Shown here: piece after piece, positions 7,380-14,157 of the stretch | Layout: each line of letters begins with the position of its first letter | How positions within the stretch are numbered: position 1 is the first letter of the stretch | NCBI GenBank assembly: GCA_027487055.1 | Contig: JAIYEJ010000170.1 | Span: 1 to 18,063, forward strand | Source: Methylotenera sp. | GTDB lineage: Bacteria; Pseudomonadota; Gammaproteobacteria; Burkholderiales; Methylophilaceae | Length of the DNA stretch: 18,063 bases | Direction of reading: 5' to 3' | The notes under the pieces: model-generated | What the model was told of the DNA's origin: nothing | The model's database searches: none | The model's input: the letters and a program-made list of their open reading frames with translations, nothing else | Made by a program: the position numbers and the translations under genes

Positions 7380-8345
7380 TTACCATTTAATATTTTTGCG
7401 AATTTTGTATCGTAAATAAATTGCAGTACCGTTCATCAGTAGTGTGATGATGATAATTAATGCACCTGTTGCAGCCGCATTAATATGAAACGCGTGATCT
7501 GGACGTGAAAGCCAGTTAAACATTTGAATTGGCAACACGGTAAAGCCAGAACTTAACCACTCAAAATTAATAAAAGGTGCGGTTTCTGTAATAGGTGTGG
7601 GAGGTAAAAACGCAATAAAAGTGAGTGCGCCAATCGTGATAATTGGGGCGGTTTCGCCCAAGGCGCGAGCCATACCAATAATGATACCAGTTAAAATACC
7701 GCCATAAGAGTATTTTAAAACATGGTTATAAACTACCTGCCATTTTGTTGCTCCTACTGCATAAGCTGCTTCACGTATCGCAATAGGTATTGCGCGTATA
7801 GACTCACGTGTGGAAACAATCACAATTGGCAAAATTAATAAACCTAATGTTAAGCCAGCGGTCAGTATGCTTTGACCTAAATCTAGAATATACACAAACA
7901 AACCTAATGCAAGTAGGCCGTAAATGATTGAAGGAACGCCTGCCAAATTAGTAACATTGATTTCTATGATGTCGGAAAACCAATTCTTTGGTGCATATTC
8001 CTCAAGATATAAGCCAGCTGCAACCCCCATTGGTACGGCGACTATAAAAGTTACTAACATCACTAATACAGACCCCACCCATGCTGAGAGTAAGCCTGCA
8101 CGTGCAGCTCGGCGAGAAGGGAATTCAGAAAAAAAGTCTAAATTAAAGCGCTGATAGCCATCCATTACCAAATCTGTAAAAAGCGTTAGCAGAGTAAGTA
8201 ATGCAAGCGTTAATGCCAGCAAACCAACTAAAGAGAAAATATAGTCATTAAGCTTGTGGCGCTTAATCATCGCCCGAACCTCATCAAGGTCTTTAATTAC
8301 AGACGCTTTTGGCGTTATTTGAGTGCTATTAGAATCAGAAGTCAT
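7380..8345 (-). CDS. pstA: Phosphate ABC transporter permease PstA
   Basis: PstA is one of the two inner-membrane permease subunits that form the phosphate channel with PstC. The protein has about six hydrophobic helices, with a long periplasmic loop between the first and second. It contains the cytoplasmic coupling segment that contacts PstB (EAAYAVGATKWQVVYNHVLKYSYGGILTG) and, downstream of it, ARALGETAPIITIGA. I place the start at ATG 8345 (321 aa); an in-frame TTG at 8357 would add four residues but has no better ribosome-binding site. The 27-base gap to pstC indicates co-transcription. Length and motifs are normal for the family. Confidence 0.95.
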   Translation of the reverse strand: MTSDSNSTQITPKASVIKDLDEVRAMIKRHKLNDYIFSLVGLLALTLALLTLLTLFTDLVMDGYQRFNLDFFSEFPSRRAARAGLLSAWVGSVLVMLVTFIVAVPMGVAAGLYLEEYAPKNWFSDIIEINVTNLAGVPSIIYGLLALGLFVYILDLGQSILTAGLTLGLLILPIVIVSTRESIRAIPIAIREAAYAVGATKWQVVYNHVLKYSYGGILTGIIIGMARALGETAPIITIGALTFIAFLPPTPITETAPFINFEWLSSGFTVLPIQMFNWLSRPDHAFHINAAATGALIIIITLLMNGTAIYLRYKIRKNIKW

Positions 8346-8372
8346 ATTTTTGCTCAATTTTAAAAGGAGATA

Positions 8373-9320
8373 TTAATATTGCTCGCGATACTTACTACGG
8401 ACCATATGCCCAATAATATTAAAACATAAGGTCATTGCCATTAAAACAAGACCTGCGGCAAAAATACTTTGGTAACCAATACTGCCATGCGGTAAATCGC
8501 CCATGGCAACTTGAACAATATAAGCAGTAATCGTTGCAGCACTTTCCATAGGGTTAAAGCTAACAATAGGTTGTTGGCCTGCAGCTACAGCCACCACCAT
8601 TGTTTCACCGACGGCACGTGAGATACCCAAAATGTAAGCTGCAACAATGCCGGATATCGCTGCAGGCGTCACTACGCGAACCGCAGTTTGAAAGCGCGTT
8701 GCGCCCATGGCATAACTGCCTTCACGCATGCTCATTGGCACGGCACGCATAGCGTCTTCAGCCACCGATGCAATATATGGCACAATCATAATGCCCATGA
8801 CAATGCCTGCGCTTAGCATGTTAAAGCCTGGCAATTCAGGAAATATTTTTTGCAAGATGGGAGTTAAAAATAATAGTGCAAAGTATCCAAAAACAATGGT
8901 TGGCACCCCAACTAACAACTCTAAAATTGGCTTAACAATTTCACGTGTTCTATGCCCTGCAAATTCAGATAAATAAATGGCTGTAATTGTACCGATGGGT
9001 ATTGCAACAGCAAGGGCTATAGCTGAGGTGGTAAGCGTACCAGATATTAAAGGTAAAATACCGTAATGTGCGTCTTCGAATAATGGTGTCCATTGGGTAT
9101 CTGTAAAAAAATCAACCAAAGAGACTGTTTTAAAAAAACTTAGTGATTCATATAGCAAAATAGCAACAATAGATAATGTGGTTGCAACTGCGGATAAAGC
9201 CGCTAACATTAAAATGAACTCAATGATGCGTTCTTTAATATTTCGACGAACGTTTTTGGCTAAGCGCGCACTGACGTTCAGATTGAGTGATTTTTCTTGT
9301 TCCATAGTCGCTGTATTCAT
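8373..9320 (-). CDS. pstC: Phosphate ABC transporter permease PstC
   Basis: PstC pairs with PstA to form the transmembrane path of the phosphate importer. The 315 residues include a cytoplasmic N-terminus, about six membrane helices, and the ATPase-coupling loop REGSYAMGATRFQTAVRVV followed by ILGISRAVGETMVVAVAAG, where the conserved Arg/Glu pair of the family is visible. The start ATG 9320 has only a weak ribosome-binding site, and a second in-frame ATG lies at 9305. It is separated from pstS by 150 bases holding two hairpins, unlike the tight spacing of the rest of the operon, so it may be expressed at a lower level than pstS. Confidence 0.95.
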   Translation of the reverse strand: MNTATMEQEKSLNLNVSARLAKNVRRNIKERIIEFILMLAALSAVATTLSIVAILLYESLSFFKTVSLVDFFTDTQWTPLFEDAHYGILPLISGTLTTSAIALAVAIPIGTITAIYLSEFAGHRTREIVKPILELLVGVPTIVFGYFALLFLTPILQKIFPELPGFNMLSAGIVMGIMIVPYIASVAEDAMRAVPMSMREGSYAMGATRFQTAVRVVTPAAISGIVAAYILGISRAVGETMVVAVAAGQQPIVSFNPMESAATITAYIVQVAMGDLPHGSIGYQSIFAAGLVLMAMTLCFNIIGHMVRSKYREQY

Positions 9321-9361
9321 AATTAATCTAACTCACATTTTGGGGCAAAAAAAACTAATCA

Positions 9362-9402
9362 AAAGCGCAAAAAAAACAATTTAGTGTCTCTTTTTGCGCT
9401 TT
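9362..9402 (-). other. Hairpin in the pstS-pstC spacer (proximal to pstC)
   Basis: Bases 9362-9373 and 9391-9402 are perfectly complementary over 12 bp (AAAGCGCAAAAA with TTTTTGCGCTTT) around a 17-nt loop. In the minus-strand mRNA the stem is followed at a few bases' distance by a T run. It could be a leaky terminator between pstS and pstC or an RNA-stability element. Confidence 0.55.
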
Positions 9403-9413
9403 ATCTCTTAATT

Positions 9414-9441
9414 AATGGTTCGAAATAACCTTCGAACCATT
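9414..9441 (-). other. Hairpin directly after pstS
   Basis: Bases 9414-9424 (AATGGTTCGAA) and 9431-9441 (TTCGAACCATT) form a perfect 11-bp stem with a 6-nt loop, 29 bases after the pstS stop. There is no T run after it on the minus strand. It looks like a 3'-end stabilising hairpin that would protect the pstS message against exonucleases, the usual way binding-protein genes are kept at higher levels than the permease genes behind them. Confidence 0.6.
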
Positions 9442-9470
9442 ACCTACCTTTTACAAATTTATTAATGTAA

Positions 9471-10463
9471 CTAGTTAATTCTGCTTAGTAAATCTGTAAT
9501 TTTAATACCAACTTCACTTTTGCCACCAAAGCCAGTACCAGGTTTCATCGCTTTGAAATGTGCTTTTACAGCGTCATAGTCTTCTGTTGGTAATGGTACA
9601 TATTTTACTTCTTTAACTAGTTCTGGTGCGTTATCTAAGTAGAAGTTAACAAATGCTTTAACCTCTGGTTTAAATGCTGCAGCAGTTGCATTCACATAAA
9701 TAAATAATGGACGTGATAAAGGGATATACTTACCATTTTTTACAGATTCAAATGTTGGTTCTACAGCTGGCGCCCCCGCTTTAGCAGAGACTGGTAATGC
9801 GCGTATTTTATCTTTATTTTCTTCGTAGTATGCAAGCCCAAAATATCCCATACCGCCTTCATTACCAGATACACCTTGAACTAAAACATTGTCATCTTCA
9901 GAAGGTGTGTAGTCTGTACGGTGTGATTTTGCTTTGCCGTTAATTGCCTCACTAAAGTAGTCAAATGTGCCAGATGCAGTACCTGGACCATATAAGCTTA
10001 ATTTTTTATCAGGGTAGGCTGGGTTAACTTCTTTCCAGTTTTTAACGGTTGAGCCAGGACCCCAGATTTTTTTCAATTCTTCAACTGTAATGCTTTTAGC
10101 CCAATTGTTTTTGTCATTCACTACAACAGTCAAACCATCAAATGCTACAGGTAGCTCAATGTATTGAACGCCTGCTTCTTTACAGGCATCGATCTCTTTT
10201 TGTAAGATTGGACGTGATGCATTCGAGATATCAGTTTCGCCACGGCAGAATTTTTTAAAGCCACCGCCAGTACCAGACTCACCAACCGTTACTTTTGTTT
10301 TTGTCTTAATTTGAAACTCTTCTGCAATCGCTTCTGTAATTGGGTACACGGTACTTGAACCATCAATTTTGATGATTTTTTCTGCAGCAACTGTTGGTTG
10401 AACGGTAAACGCTGCTGAAATAATAGCCGCTAGCGCTAATGATTTTACAATCTTAGTTTGCAT
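9471..10463 (-). CDS. pstS: Periplasmic phosphate-binding protein PstS
   Basis: PstS captures phosphate in the periplasm and delivers it to PstC/PstA. The 330-residue precursor has a signal peptide, cleaved probably after Ala27 ([10 protein letters not shown]). Phosphate-site loops are visible: DGSSTVYPI near the mature N-terminus, the [25 protein letters not shown] region (about residues 62-86), and [11 protein letters not shown] in the second lobe. A GGAGA ribosome-binding site precedes ATG 10463, and a strong PHO box lies about 100 bases upstream. It is the first gene of pstSCAB-phoU. A lipoprotein cysteine is absent, so this is the soluble periplasmic type. Confidence 0.97.
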   Translation of the reverse strand: MQTKIVKSLALAAIISAAFTVQPTVAAEKIIKIDGSSTVYPITEAIAEEFQIKTKTKVTVGESGTGGGFKKFCRGETDISNASRPILQKEIDACKEAGVQYIELPVAFDGLTVVVNDKNNWAKSITVEELKKIWGPGSTVKNWKEVNPAYPDKKLSLYGPGTASGTFDYFSEAINGKAKSHRTDYTPSEDDNVLVQGVSGNEGGMGYFGLAYYEENKDKIRALPVSAKAGAPAVEPTFESVKNGKYIPLSRPLFIYVNATAAAFKPEVKAFVNFYLDNAPELVKEVKYVPLPTEDYDAVKAHFKAMKPGTGFGGKSEVGIKITDLLSRIN

Positions 10464-10549
10464 TCAAATCTCCATAATAATAAATAACAGGTTATTCTGT
10501 AGTCACGATAACGTTTAATTGTTAAAGCTGTCTACATTAGTTGATGAAG

Positions 10550-10583
10550 ATTATGAGAAAATTATGTGACAATAATGTGACAA
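10550..10583 (-). promoter_or_regulatory. PHO box and -10 of the pst operon
   Basis: On the minus strand 10583-10565 reads TTGTCACATTATTGTCACA, with two GTCAC half-sites exactly 11 bp apart. CATAAT (10555-10550), five of six matches to TATAAT, follows after 9 nt. A partial third 11-bp repeat (10559-10549, 8 of 11 bases like the second) coincides with the -10 region. This fits PhoB-activated transcription of pstS, leaving a leader of about 80 nt. Confidence 0.85.
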
Positions 10584-10606
10584 ATACCCAGTATTGTATA
10601 TTTAAA

Positions 10607-10634
10607 TTGATAAGGCAATAAGTTTGGTTAAAAT
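10607..10634 (+). promoter_or_regulatory. Sigma-70-like promoter of acr3-arsC
   Basis: TTGATA (10607-10612) and TAAAAT (10629-10634), each five of six matches to consensus, are separated by 16 bp and lie 38 bases before the acr3 ATG. The -35 starts only 24 bp from the edge of the pstS PHO box, so PhoB bound there could influence both divergent promoters. No ArsR-type inverted repeat was recognised. Confidence 0.55.
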
Positions 10635-10672
10635 ATCGTTCTAATTTTATTACGCGCCTAGGAGAGTTAAGT

Positions 10673-11734
10673 ATGACATCAGATTCAACAGGTTTAGCAG
10701 CCACTGGAAAAATTAGCACTTTTGAGCGTAATCTTACTTGGTGGGTATTAGCATGCATTGTTATTGGCATTGGTTTAGGCAAAATCAGCCCGCAAGTTTT
10801 TGAAACAATAGGTAACATTAAGTTAGCAGAAGTTAATTTGGTGGTTGCTGTTTTGATTTGGTTAATGATTATCCCCATGTTGTTAAAAATTGACTTTGCA
10901 GCCATGGGTGAGGTTTTTAATCACGCTAAAGGCATAGCTGTAACATTATTTATTAACTGGCTGGTTAAGCCTTTCTCAATGGCTTTGCTAGCTTGGATAT
11001 TTATTCGTCATTTGTTTGCAGATATGCTGCCTGCGAATCAAATAGATAGTTATATTGCAGGGCTAATTTTACTTGCTGCTGCGCCATGCACCGCAATGGT
11101 GTTTGTATGGAGTAACTTATGCAACGGCGAACCTAAATTTACACTTTCACAAGTGGCGATCAATGACTTGATTATGCTTTTTGCTTTTGCACCTATAGTA
11201 GCATTATTGCTAGGCTTATCAAGCATTGTAGTACCATGGAACACGCTATTTATTTCTGTCGTGTTGTTTATTGTTGTGCCTGTAGTAATCAGTCAGGTAT
11301 TTAGAAAGTATTTATTGCGAAAGGGCAATCCAGATGCGTTTAATGCTGCACTAAAGACAGTGCAGCCGCTTTCATTAAGCGCTTTGTTAATCACGCTAGT
11401 ATTATTGTTTGCATTTCAAGGTGAGCAAATTTTAAATCAACCTTTTATTATTGCTTTGCTTGCGGTACCGATTTTGATTCAAGTGTATTTCAATTCACTG
11501 CTAGCATATTGGCTTAATAAAAAATTAAAAGTCGCGCATTGTGTAGCAGGTCCATCTGCCTTAATCGGGGCATCAAACTTTTTTGAGTTGGCTGTTGCTA
11601 CTGCCATTGCGCTGTTTGGATTTAACTCAGGCGCAGCATTAGCAACCGTAGTTGGTGTGCTGATTGAAGTGCCAGTCATGTTGTCGATAGTCGCAATTGT
11701 GAATCGCAGCAAAACTTGGTATGAATTGAATTGA
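10673..11734 (+). CDS. acr3: Arsenite efflux transporter of the Acr3 family
   Basis: Acr3 exports arsenite across the inner membrane using the proton motive force. The 353 residues contain about ten hydrophobic helices. The family's essential cysteine is present as Cys139 in APCTAMVFVWSNL, and the conserved acidic residue appears late in ASNFFELAVATAIALFG. An AGGAGA ribosome-binding site (10660-10665) supports ATG 10673. The gene is divergent from pstS and lies 31 bases before arsC, so reduction and export are co-expressed. No arsR regulator is next to it. The distantly related bile acid/sodium symporters share the fold, but the cysteine motif and the arsC neighbour point to arsenite. Confidence 0.93.
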   Translation: MTSDSTGLAATGKISTFERNLTWWVLACIVIGIGLGKISPQVFETIGNIKLAEVNLVVAVLIWLMIIPMLLKIDFAAMGEVFNHAKGIAVTLFINWLVKPFSMALLAWIFIRHLFADMLPANQIDSYIAGLILLAAAPCTAMVFVWSNLCNGEPKFTLSQVAINDLIMLFAFAPIVALLLGLSSIVVPWNTLFISVVLFIVVPVVISQVFRKYLLRKGNPDAFNAALKTVQPLSLSALLITLVLLFAFQGEQILNQPFIIALLAVPILIQVYFNSLLAYWLNKKLKVAHCVAGPSALIGASNFFELAVATAIALFGFNSGAALATVVGVLIEVPVMLSIVAIVNRSKTWYELN

Positions 11735-11765
11735 AAAAATGTAAACTAAAAGTAAAATTAATATC

Positions 11766-12242
11766 ATGAATATCTTATTTTTATGTACGGGCAATTCTTG
11801 CCGTTCCATTTTAGCAGAAGCCACTTTTAACCATTTAGCGCCATCCAATATGCGCGCCATGAGTGCGGGTAGCAAACCGACGGGGGTAGTGCATCCGCGC
11901 TCAATTGCTTTACTCAAAAGCAAAGGCATCGCGACGGATGGCTATTTTAGTAAATCTTGGGACAATTTACCCAATGTGCCTGATATTGTTGTGACGGTTT
12001 GTGGCAACGCCGCAGGTGAAACTTGCCCAGCCTATTTGGGCAATGTGGTGCGTACGCATTGGGGTGTAGATGATCCTGCAAAAGCCACAGGCACTGATGC
12101 AGAAATCAACGCGAGTTTTGAGTTGGTTTATGCTATTTTGCATAAGCGGATAGAAGCTTTTTTAGCATTATTACAAAACGAATTGGTAATTGATAAAGCC
12201 AAACTAAAAAGCGAGCTTGATAAAATTGGGCAAATCATCTGA
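11766..12242 (+). CDS. arsC: Arsenate reductase, thioredoxin-coupled LMW phosphatase type
   Basis: This cytosolic enzyme reduces arsenate to arsenite, which Acr3 then exports. The 158-residue protein has the low-molecular-weight tyrosine phosphatase fold: the P-loop CTGNSCR (Cys7 to Arg13, CX5R) at the N-terminus and the acid loop THWGVDDPA (Asp102/Asp103). Cys79 and Cys87 in VVTVCGNAAGETCP correspond to the two relay cysteines of the Bacillus/Staphylococcus ArsC class, distinguishing it from ordinary phosphatases and from the glutaredoxin-linked ArsC. It ends with about 20 residues beyond the usual fold. It is the second gene of the acr3-arsC pair; the ribosome-binding site is weak. Confidence 0.92.
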   Translation: MNILFLCTGNSCRSILAEATFNHLAPSNMRAMSAGSKPTGVVHPRSIALLKSKGIATDGYFSKSWDNLPNVPDIVVTVCGNAAGETCPAYLGNVVRTHWGVDDPAKATGTDAEINASFELVYAILHKRIEAFLALLQNELVIDKAKLKSELDKIGQII

Positions 12243-12270
12243 TCATAGTGCTTAGGAATTTACGCTAAGA

Positions 12271-12298
12271 TTTAATGGCGAAGTGATTGCTGTATAAT
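12271..12298 (+). promoter_or_regulatory. Probable promoter of prfB
   Basis: A perfect TATAAT lies at 12293-12298, 27 bases before the prfB ATG. A poor -35 candidate TTTAAT (12271-12276) stands 16 bp upstream. The strong -10 makes a prfB promoter in the arsC-prfB gap likely. Confidence 0.5.
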
Positions 12299-12325
12299 CA
12301 CGCTTTTGATTCAAAAGTTGCTACC

Positions 12326-13430
12326 ATGGAAGCCGAACAACTCAACCAAATTGCCAATCGTATTGCTGATTTAAGCGCGCGCAACCACGCTCTTCGGGGG
12401 TATCTTTGACTTTGAAAACAAAGCGCAAAAGCTAGAAGAAGTGAATGGGTTATTAGAAGACCCAAAAGTGTGGGATAACGCCGAGAAAGCCCAAAAACTA
12501 GGTAAAGAAAAACGCACCCTAGAGCTTGTTGTACATAATCTGCAAAATTTAGAATCCAGCATTAAAGATAGTCAAGAGCTTTTTGAAATGGCGCGCGAAG
12601 AAGCTGACGATGACACGCTGTTAAGTGTGGATGCTGATACCAAAGGAATTGAGCAACAAATTGCAGACATGGAATTTAAGCGCATGTTCTCTGGCGAGCT
12701 AGATGGCGCTAACTGCTTTATCGAGTTTCAATCGGGCTCTGGCGGCACTGAAGCGCAAGATTGGGCAGCCATGTTGCTCCGTATGTATCTGCGTTACTGC
12801 GAGCGCAAAGGCTTTAAAGTAGAAGTGCTAGAAGAATCTGATGGTGACGTGGCTGGCATCAAAGGCGCGTCAGTGAAGGTTTCTGGCGATTATGCTTATG
12901 GCACGTTACGCACAGAAAATGGCGTACATCGATTGGTGCGAAAGTCCCCGTTCGATAGCAACGCCAAACGCCACACTTCGTTCGCCAGCGTGCAGATTTT
13001 CCCAGAAGTGGATGATAGTATTCAAATCGATATTAACCCTGCAGATTTGCGCATCGATACGTATCGCGCCAGTGGTGCGGGTGGTCAGCACATTAATAAG
13101 ACCGATTCTGCTGTGCGCATTACTCACTTACCAACGAACGTTGTGGTGCAATGTCAAAACGACAGAAGCCAGCACCGCAACCGCGAAGAAGCCATGAATA
13201 TGCTCAAAGGTGCGCTCTACAATTTAGAACTCAATAAGCGCAATGCCGACAAACAGGCGATTGAGGATGCAAAAACCGATATTGGCTGGGGGCATCAAAT
13301 TCGTAGTTATGTGCTCGACCAAGGCCGCATTAAAGATTTGCGCACCAATGTAGAAATCGGCAATACGCAAGGCGTGTTAGATGGCGATTTGGACCCGTTT
13401 ATTATGGAAAGTTTAAAGCAGGGCGTGTAA
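12326..13430 (+). CDS. prfB: Peptide chain release factor 2 (programmed +1 frameshift)
   Basis: RF2 recognises UAA and UGA on the ribosome and triggers peptide release. Translation starts at ATG 12326, reads 27 codons to CTT 12404-12406, meets an in-frame TGA (12407-12409) and must shift +1 to continue with GAC at 12408; the joined product is 367 aa, as in other bacteria. The joined N-terminus [20 protein letters not shown] then [20 protein letters not shown] aligns with E. coli RF2. The stop-recognition tripeptide SPF is at 207-209 and the catalytic GGQ at 252-254. A protein starting at the internal ATG 12441 would lack the N-terminal helices and is not the real product. Downstream, a toxin-antitoxin pair separates it from its usual partner lysS. 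Confidence 0.96.
12395..12410 (+). promoter_or_regulatory. Programmed frameshift site of prfB
   Basis: The sequence CGGGGGTATCTTTGAC holds the internal Shine-Dalgarno-like G run (12396-12400), three bases, the slippery CTT and the stop TGA followed by C, the classic RF2 autoregulation site. When RF2 is scarce the ribosome pauses at UGA and slips one base forward; when abundant it terminates. The common AGGGGG is CGGGGG here. Confidence 0.95.
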
Positions 13431-13606
13431 TTAATTTAAGCTGTACCACCTAAAAATGGCCATTAACAAAGAATTTATTAGCTAAATTGGATGTTTATAC
13501 GTTAAACCTTTATGTTTGTTTGGTTTAGCATTTTAAATATAAAGATAGTCAATTTCCTGTAAATTTATAGATTTGAAATTTGAGCATGTTAAACTTGTTA
13601 TCCATT

Positions 13607-13650
13607 TAGTATGTGTAAGGAGATATATTAGTATGTGTAAGGAGATATAT
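13607..13650 (+). repeat. Perfect 22-bp tandem duplication carrying a ribosome-binding site
   Basis: Bases 13607-13628 and 13629-13650 are identical 22-mers, directly head to tail and ending one base before the antitoxin ATG. Each unit contains TGTAAGGAGATATAT with the Shine-Dalgarno AAGGAG, and each also has an upstream ATG. In the first unit that ATG opens a 6-codon frame (13611-13631) ending at TAG. The second AAGGAG is well placed for ATG 13652. Confidence 0.95.
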
Positions 13651-13651
13651 C

Positions 13652-13840
13652 ATGCTTGCTGTAAGATTAGAACACGCAATTGAAGCCGAACTAACCAAGC
13701 TTGCGCTAGAAACTGGCCGAAGCAAAAGCTATTACGTGAAAGAGGCTTTGGCGGGATATTTGCTCGACCGTGCGGATTATTTGCGCGCAATTGCTGCCTC
13801 AGAAAAACAAGAGCCACGCACTAGTCTTGCCGATGTATGA
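13652..13840 (+). CDS. RelB-like ribbon-helix-helix antitoxin, probably truncated by TGA
   Basis: The 62-residue product begins [20 protein letters not shown] and contains TGRSKSYYVKEALAGYL, the ribbon-helix-helix DNA-binding domain of RelB/StbD-like antitoxins. It would repress its own promoter as a dimer and neutralise the toxin through its C-terminal tail. AAGGAG 9 bases upstream supports ATG 13652. The frame stops at TGA 13838-13840, but reading on gives SELGLER then TAA at 13862-13864. ...SLADV-x-SELGLER is the expected antitoxin ending, and that TAA overlaps the toxin ATG as TAATG. The TGA therefore looks like a nonsense mutation (or readthrough site) removing about eight residues of the toxin-binding end. 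Antitoxin function may be impaired. Confidence 0.8.
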   Translation: MLAVRLEHAIEAELTKLALETGRSKSYYVKEALAGYLLDRADYLRAIAASEKQEPRTSLADV

Positions 13841-13863
13841 TCTGAGCTTGGTTTAGAGCGCTA

Positions 13864-14130
13864 ATGGTTTGGCGCATAGAGTTTTTGGCTACTGCAAAAC
13901 ATGAGCTTAAAAAACTAGATAAGCGCTGGCAGATCGCAATTTCAGATTATTTAGAAGATGAAATTGCAGGCTTAGAAAGTCCACGAAGTCGCGGCAAAGC
14001 GCTGGTGGGTGAAAAGCAAGGACTTTGGCGTTATCGCGTTACAGATTACCGTATTGTATGCGAAATTCAAGATGTCGAATTGGTGATAGTAGGAATTACT
14101 ATTGGGCATCACAAAAATGTTTATGAATAG
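13864..14130 (+). CDS. RelE/ParE-family toxin
   Basis: This 88-residue protein matches RelE-type toxins, most of which cleave mRNA on the ribosome. The typical layout is visible: MVWRIEFLATAKHELKKLDK (beta strand and helix), NPRS-like SPRSRGKALVGEKQGLWRYR, the strand VTDYRIVCEIQD, and the C-terminal GHHKNVYE. The basic residues and terminal tyrosine expected at the active site of RelE are all present, so the toxin appears intact. ATG 13864 overlaps by one base the ancestral stop of the antitoxin frame, a sign of translational coupling. It lies 27 bases before lysS. ParE-like gyrase poisoning cannot be excluded from sequence. Confidence 0.85.
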   Translation: MVWRIEFLATAKHELKKLDKRWQIAISDYLEDEIAGLESPRSRGKALVGEKQGLWRYRVTDYRIVCEIQDVELVIVGITIGHHKNVYE

Positions 14131-14157
14131 TTATTAAGTAGTGTTAAAGAGAGCAAT

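Noticed and set aside
10537..10905. Minus-strand open frame of 122 codons across the acr3 start
   Set aside because: It is antisense to acr3 and runs through the PHO box and promoters; it has no recognisable domain or ribosome-binding site.
11639..11929. Minus-strand open frame of 96 codons across the acr3-arsC junction
   Set aside because: It is antisense to two well-supported genes with no recognisable protein features.
13503..13527. Possible terminator after prfB (TAAACC with GGTTTA)
   Set aside because: The stem is only 6 AT-rich pairs with a 13-nt loop and no T run; too weak to call.
13611..13631. Six-codon upstream frame in the tandem repeat as a regulatory leader peptide
   Set aside because: It arises automatically from the ATG within the duplicated unit and has no Shine-Dalgarno of its own; reported only as part of the repeat.
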